Positions 6,560 through 8,046 of a DNA stretch of 8,046 nucleotides are shown here, one piece after another. The notes beneath the pieces are model-generated. The model was given only the letters and a program-made list of their open reading frames with translations, ran no database searches and had not been told where the DNA came from. The stretch's first letter is position 1. Every line of letters starts with the position of its first letter. The DNA comes from JAKEGN01 sp964465665. Lineage in GTDB: Bacteria > Pseudomonadota > Gammaproteobacteria > Steroidobacterales > Woeseiaceae. The stretch is from assembly GCA_964465665.1 (NCBI GenBank), contig CAYXKM010000318.1, positions 1 through 8,046 of the forward strand, in the 5' to 3' direction. The translations under genes were made by a program, and so were the position numbers.

Positions 6560-6746
6560 GCGGATAACTCCCTGGAACCGTTGACAGGCCATGCTGGCGC
6601 GACGTCAAACCGGGTCGCAGCGCACAGCATTTGCCAAAATCCGGTGTTACAAGACACTATGAGCGTTGGCGACAAGCGCGTACTGTGACTTGGTTCGCAA
6701 TTCGGCGGCCGCCGAACACTCGCCAGACCGCCGCGTGGACAAGACT
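6560..6746. promoter_or_regulatory. Divergent intergenic region with a nested dyad
   Basis: The region separates the minus-strand envelope cluster from the plus-strand DUF924 gene, so promoters are expected in both directions. On the plus strand TTGCCA (6631-6636) with CACTAT (6655-6660), 18 nt apart, is a weak promoter candidate for DUF924. No convincing minus-strand -10 was found. TTGAC (6581-6585) and GTCAA (6604-6608) form an inverted repeat around a second one, GCCA-TGC-TGGC (6588-6598), with nearly the same centre. This could be an operator, but the arms are short. Confidence 0.3.
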
Positions 6747-7418
6747 ATGGCCATAAAACTATTAAGTGAAAGCATGGAAGCGACCATCACCGATGACGAT
6801 CAGATTCGCATCGATGCGGTGCTTGGGTTCTGGTTTGAGGAAAAAGAGCTGTCCGCGCCGCAGATTGATGGACGCATGGATATCTGGTTTGGAGAGAATC
6901 CGGTCTTCGACCATGAAATTGAGAAGGAATTTGCACAGGATATCGAGCGGGCGGCAGAGGGCAAGCTCGATCATTGGGCAAAGGACGCCCGCGGCCGGCT
7001 GGCTCTGATCCTGCTTCTGGACCAGTTCCGCCGCAACGTATACCGAAACTCCGCAGAATCATTCTCCAGTGACAAACAGGCGCTGAAACTATGTGTCGAA
7101 GGCGCCATGGAAAAGAAGGACAAGGGCCTGTCACCGATAGAGCGGGTATTCTTCTATATGCCGCTGCAACATTCCGAGTCCCGCAAAGTGCAGGAAAAAT
7201 CCTGCGATATCTACAACAAGCTGGCTGAGGCCGTGTCACCGACTTACAAGGAAACGTTCGAGACCATCGCGCAGTTTGCAGAACTGCATCGCGACATCAT
7301 TGAGCGTTTCGGCCGGTTTCCGTATCGCAATGCGCTCCTGCAACGCCGCAACACCCCCGAAGAGGACGAGTTCCTCTCCAGCGACAACCCGAGCTTCGCG
7401 CAGGGCCAGAAGCGCTGA
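6747..7418 (+). CDS. DUF924 family protein (TPR-like helical fold), function unknown
   Basis: The family is recognised from several conserved blocks: VLGFWFEE near the start, WFGENPVFDHEI, the segment LALILLLDQFRRNVYR, FSSDKQALKLC, and ERVFFYMPLQHSES followed by VQEKS. These fit the DUF924/COG3803 family, which forms an all-helical TPR-like bundle of about 180-210 residues. No biochemical activity is established for it to my knowledge. The conserved Asp-Gln and His-Ser-Glu blocks suggest a functional pocket. The start is uncertain: ATG 6747 gives 223 residues with only GGA 7 nt upstream, while ATG 6774 gives 214 residues. A TTG at 6666 would extend the frame, but the added segment is outside the family and unlikely. 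It is divergent from the envelope cluster and converges with the MATE gene across 10 nt, so it appears monocistronic. The sequence at the beginning is more A/T-rich than gltB. Confidence 0.88.
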   Translation: MAIKLLSESMEATITDDDQIRIDAVLGFWFEEKELSAPQIDGRMDIWFGENPVFDHEIEKEFAQDIERAAEGKLDHWAKDARGRLALILLLDQFRRNVYRNSAESFSSDKQALKLCVEGAMEKKDKGLSPIERVFFYMPLQHSESRKVQEKSCDIYNKLAEAVSPTYKETFETIAQFAELHRDIIERFGRFPYRNALLQRRNTPEEDEFLSSDNPSFAQGQKR

Positions 7419-7428
7419 GAGAGCCAGC

Positions 7429-8046
7429 TCAATCAATTGCGGTCCGATTCCGACTGTCTGTTCTCGCCGATAGCATGCCGTAACGCAGGGTCAGCAAAGT
7501 CGCAGCGACCGTCAGCCCGATGACGAACCCGCCCCAGATGTACTGCGGCGGTGCGCGAAATGTCACCGCGGCAAGGTATGCCAGCGGAAATGCCAGTACC
7601 CAGTAAGCAAAGGTATTGATCACCATCGGCACGCGCGCGTCCTTGTAGCCACGCAGTGCTCCGGCGGCGCCTATCTGCACGCCGTCCGCGACCTGGAATA
7701 TGGCGGCCATCAGCAGCATGCTGATGGCAATACCCTTGACTGACAGGTCGTCGGTGTACAGGTCAACAACGGCGTCCCTGAACAGCAACATGAACGTTGC
7801 CGCGGCGAGCATGAACACAGCACATGAGCCTATGCCGATCCAGCCTCGCAACCGTGCGCCGGCGTGATCGCCAGCCCCGAGCGCATGGCCGACGCGCACC
7901 GTAGTCGCGGAACTCAGGGCCAGCGGAATCATGAACATGGTCGATGCAAAATTGATTGCAATCTGGTGCGCCGCGGCGATCTCGGCGCCGATGGTTCCGG
8001 TGAGAATTGCCACGGCACTGAACAGTCCCGACTCCGCCGTGATCGT
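7429..8046 (-). CDS. MATE family multidrug efflux transporter, NorM/MdtK group, C-terminal part (cut by window edge)
   Basis: The frame is open to the last base of the window, so the true start lies beyond it; 205 residues are visible, about the second half of a roughly 450-residue protein. MATE proteins export cationic drugs in exchange for Na+ or H+ across the inner membrane using 12 helices in two bundles. The visible part matches the second bundle: GLFSAVAILTGTIG with AAAHQIAINFAS, then VRVGHALGAGD, FQVADGVQIGAAGALRGYKD, INTFAYWVLAFPLAYLA and a final helix ending GLTVAATLLTLRYG. These blocks are shared with E. coli MdtK and Vibrio NorM, which places it in that subgroup rather than the DinF or eukaryotic branches. 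A GTG at 8013 is only an internal codon, since homology continues upstream of it. It ends in a short hydrophilic tail, 10 nt from the convergent DUF924 stop. Confidence 0.92.
   Translation of the reverse strand, partial: TITAESGLFSAVAILTGTIGAEIAAAHQIAINFASTMFMIPLALSSATTVRVGHALGAGDHAGARLRGWIGIGSCAVFMLAAATFMLLFRDAVVDLYTDDLSVKGIAISMLLMAAIFQVADGVQIGAAGALRGYKDARVPMVINTFAYWVLAFPLAYLAAVTFRAPPQYIWGGFVIGLTVAATLLTLRYGMLSARTDSRNRTAID

Noticed and set aside
6581..6609. TTGACA on the plus strand as a -35 for DUF924
   Set aside because: The hexamer is perfect, but the positions 16-18 nt downstream (around GTCAAA) do not resemble a -10 element.
6050..6688. 212-codon plus-strand frame over the NTF2-like lipoprotein gene
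   Set aside because: The minus strand here has a lipobox, a good ribosome-binding site and an NTF2-like pattern. The plus-strand translation has none of these.

Overview
The window looks like ordinary chromosome from a GC-rich gammaproteobacterium. GltB is of the proteobacterial NADPH-GOGAT type and close to the E. coli protein along its length, the MATE fragment belongs to the NorM/MdtK group, and two genes encode lipoproteins with typical Gram-negative lipoboxes. I cannot name a genus. No rRNA, tRNA, CRISPR array, insertion sequence or prophage gene is visible.

Layout: (1) Positions 1-4485, minus strand, hold the glutamate synthase operon: a complete gltB (1485 codons), then 2 nt after its stop the first eight codons of what is very probably gltD, cut off by the window edge. 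(2) Positions 4486-4773 are the only long non-coding stretch. It holds the gltB leader, with a weak promoter candidate and several short hairpins; two of these fill exactly the space between a strong Shine-Dalgarno-like sequence and the gltB start codon. (3) Positions 4774-6559, minus strand, hold four small genes in a row: an NTF2-like lipoprotein, a LEA type 2 (WHy domain) lipoprotein, a four-helix membrane protein and an exported cupin. An internal promoter-like site precedes the membrane-protein gene. (4) Positions 6560-6746 separate this cluster from a divergent gene on the plus strand. (5) Positions 6747-7418, plus strand, encode a DUF924 protein. (6) Positions 7429-8046, minus strand, hold the C-terminal part of a MATE multidrug efflux protein, converging on DUF924 with a 10-nt gap.

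GltB and GltD together form the enzyme that transfers the amide of glutamine to 2-oxoglutarate in ammonium assimilation. All four products of the small cluster are predicted to be exported or membrane-embedded, so a shared envelope role is plausible, but nothing in the sequence names a substrate or pathway. I see no clear new defence or mobile system. The points most worth checking are the structured gltB start region, the palindrome and consensus -10 inside the envelope cluster, and the cluster itself.
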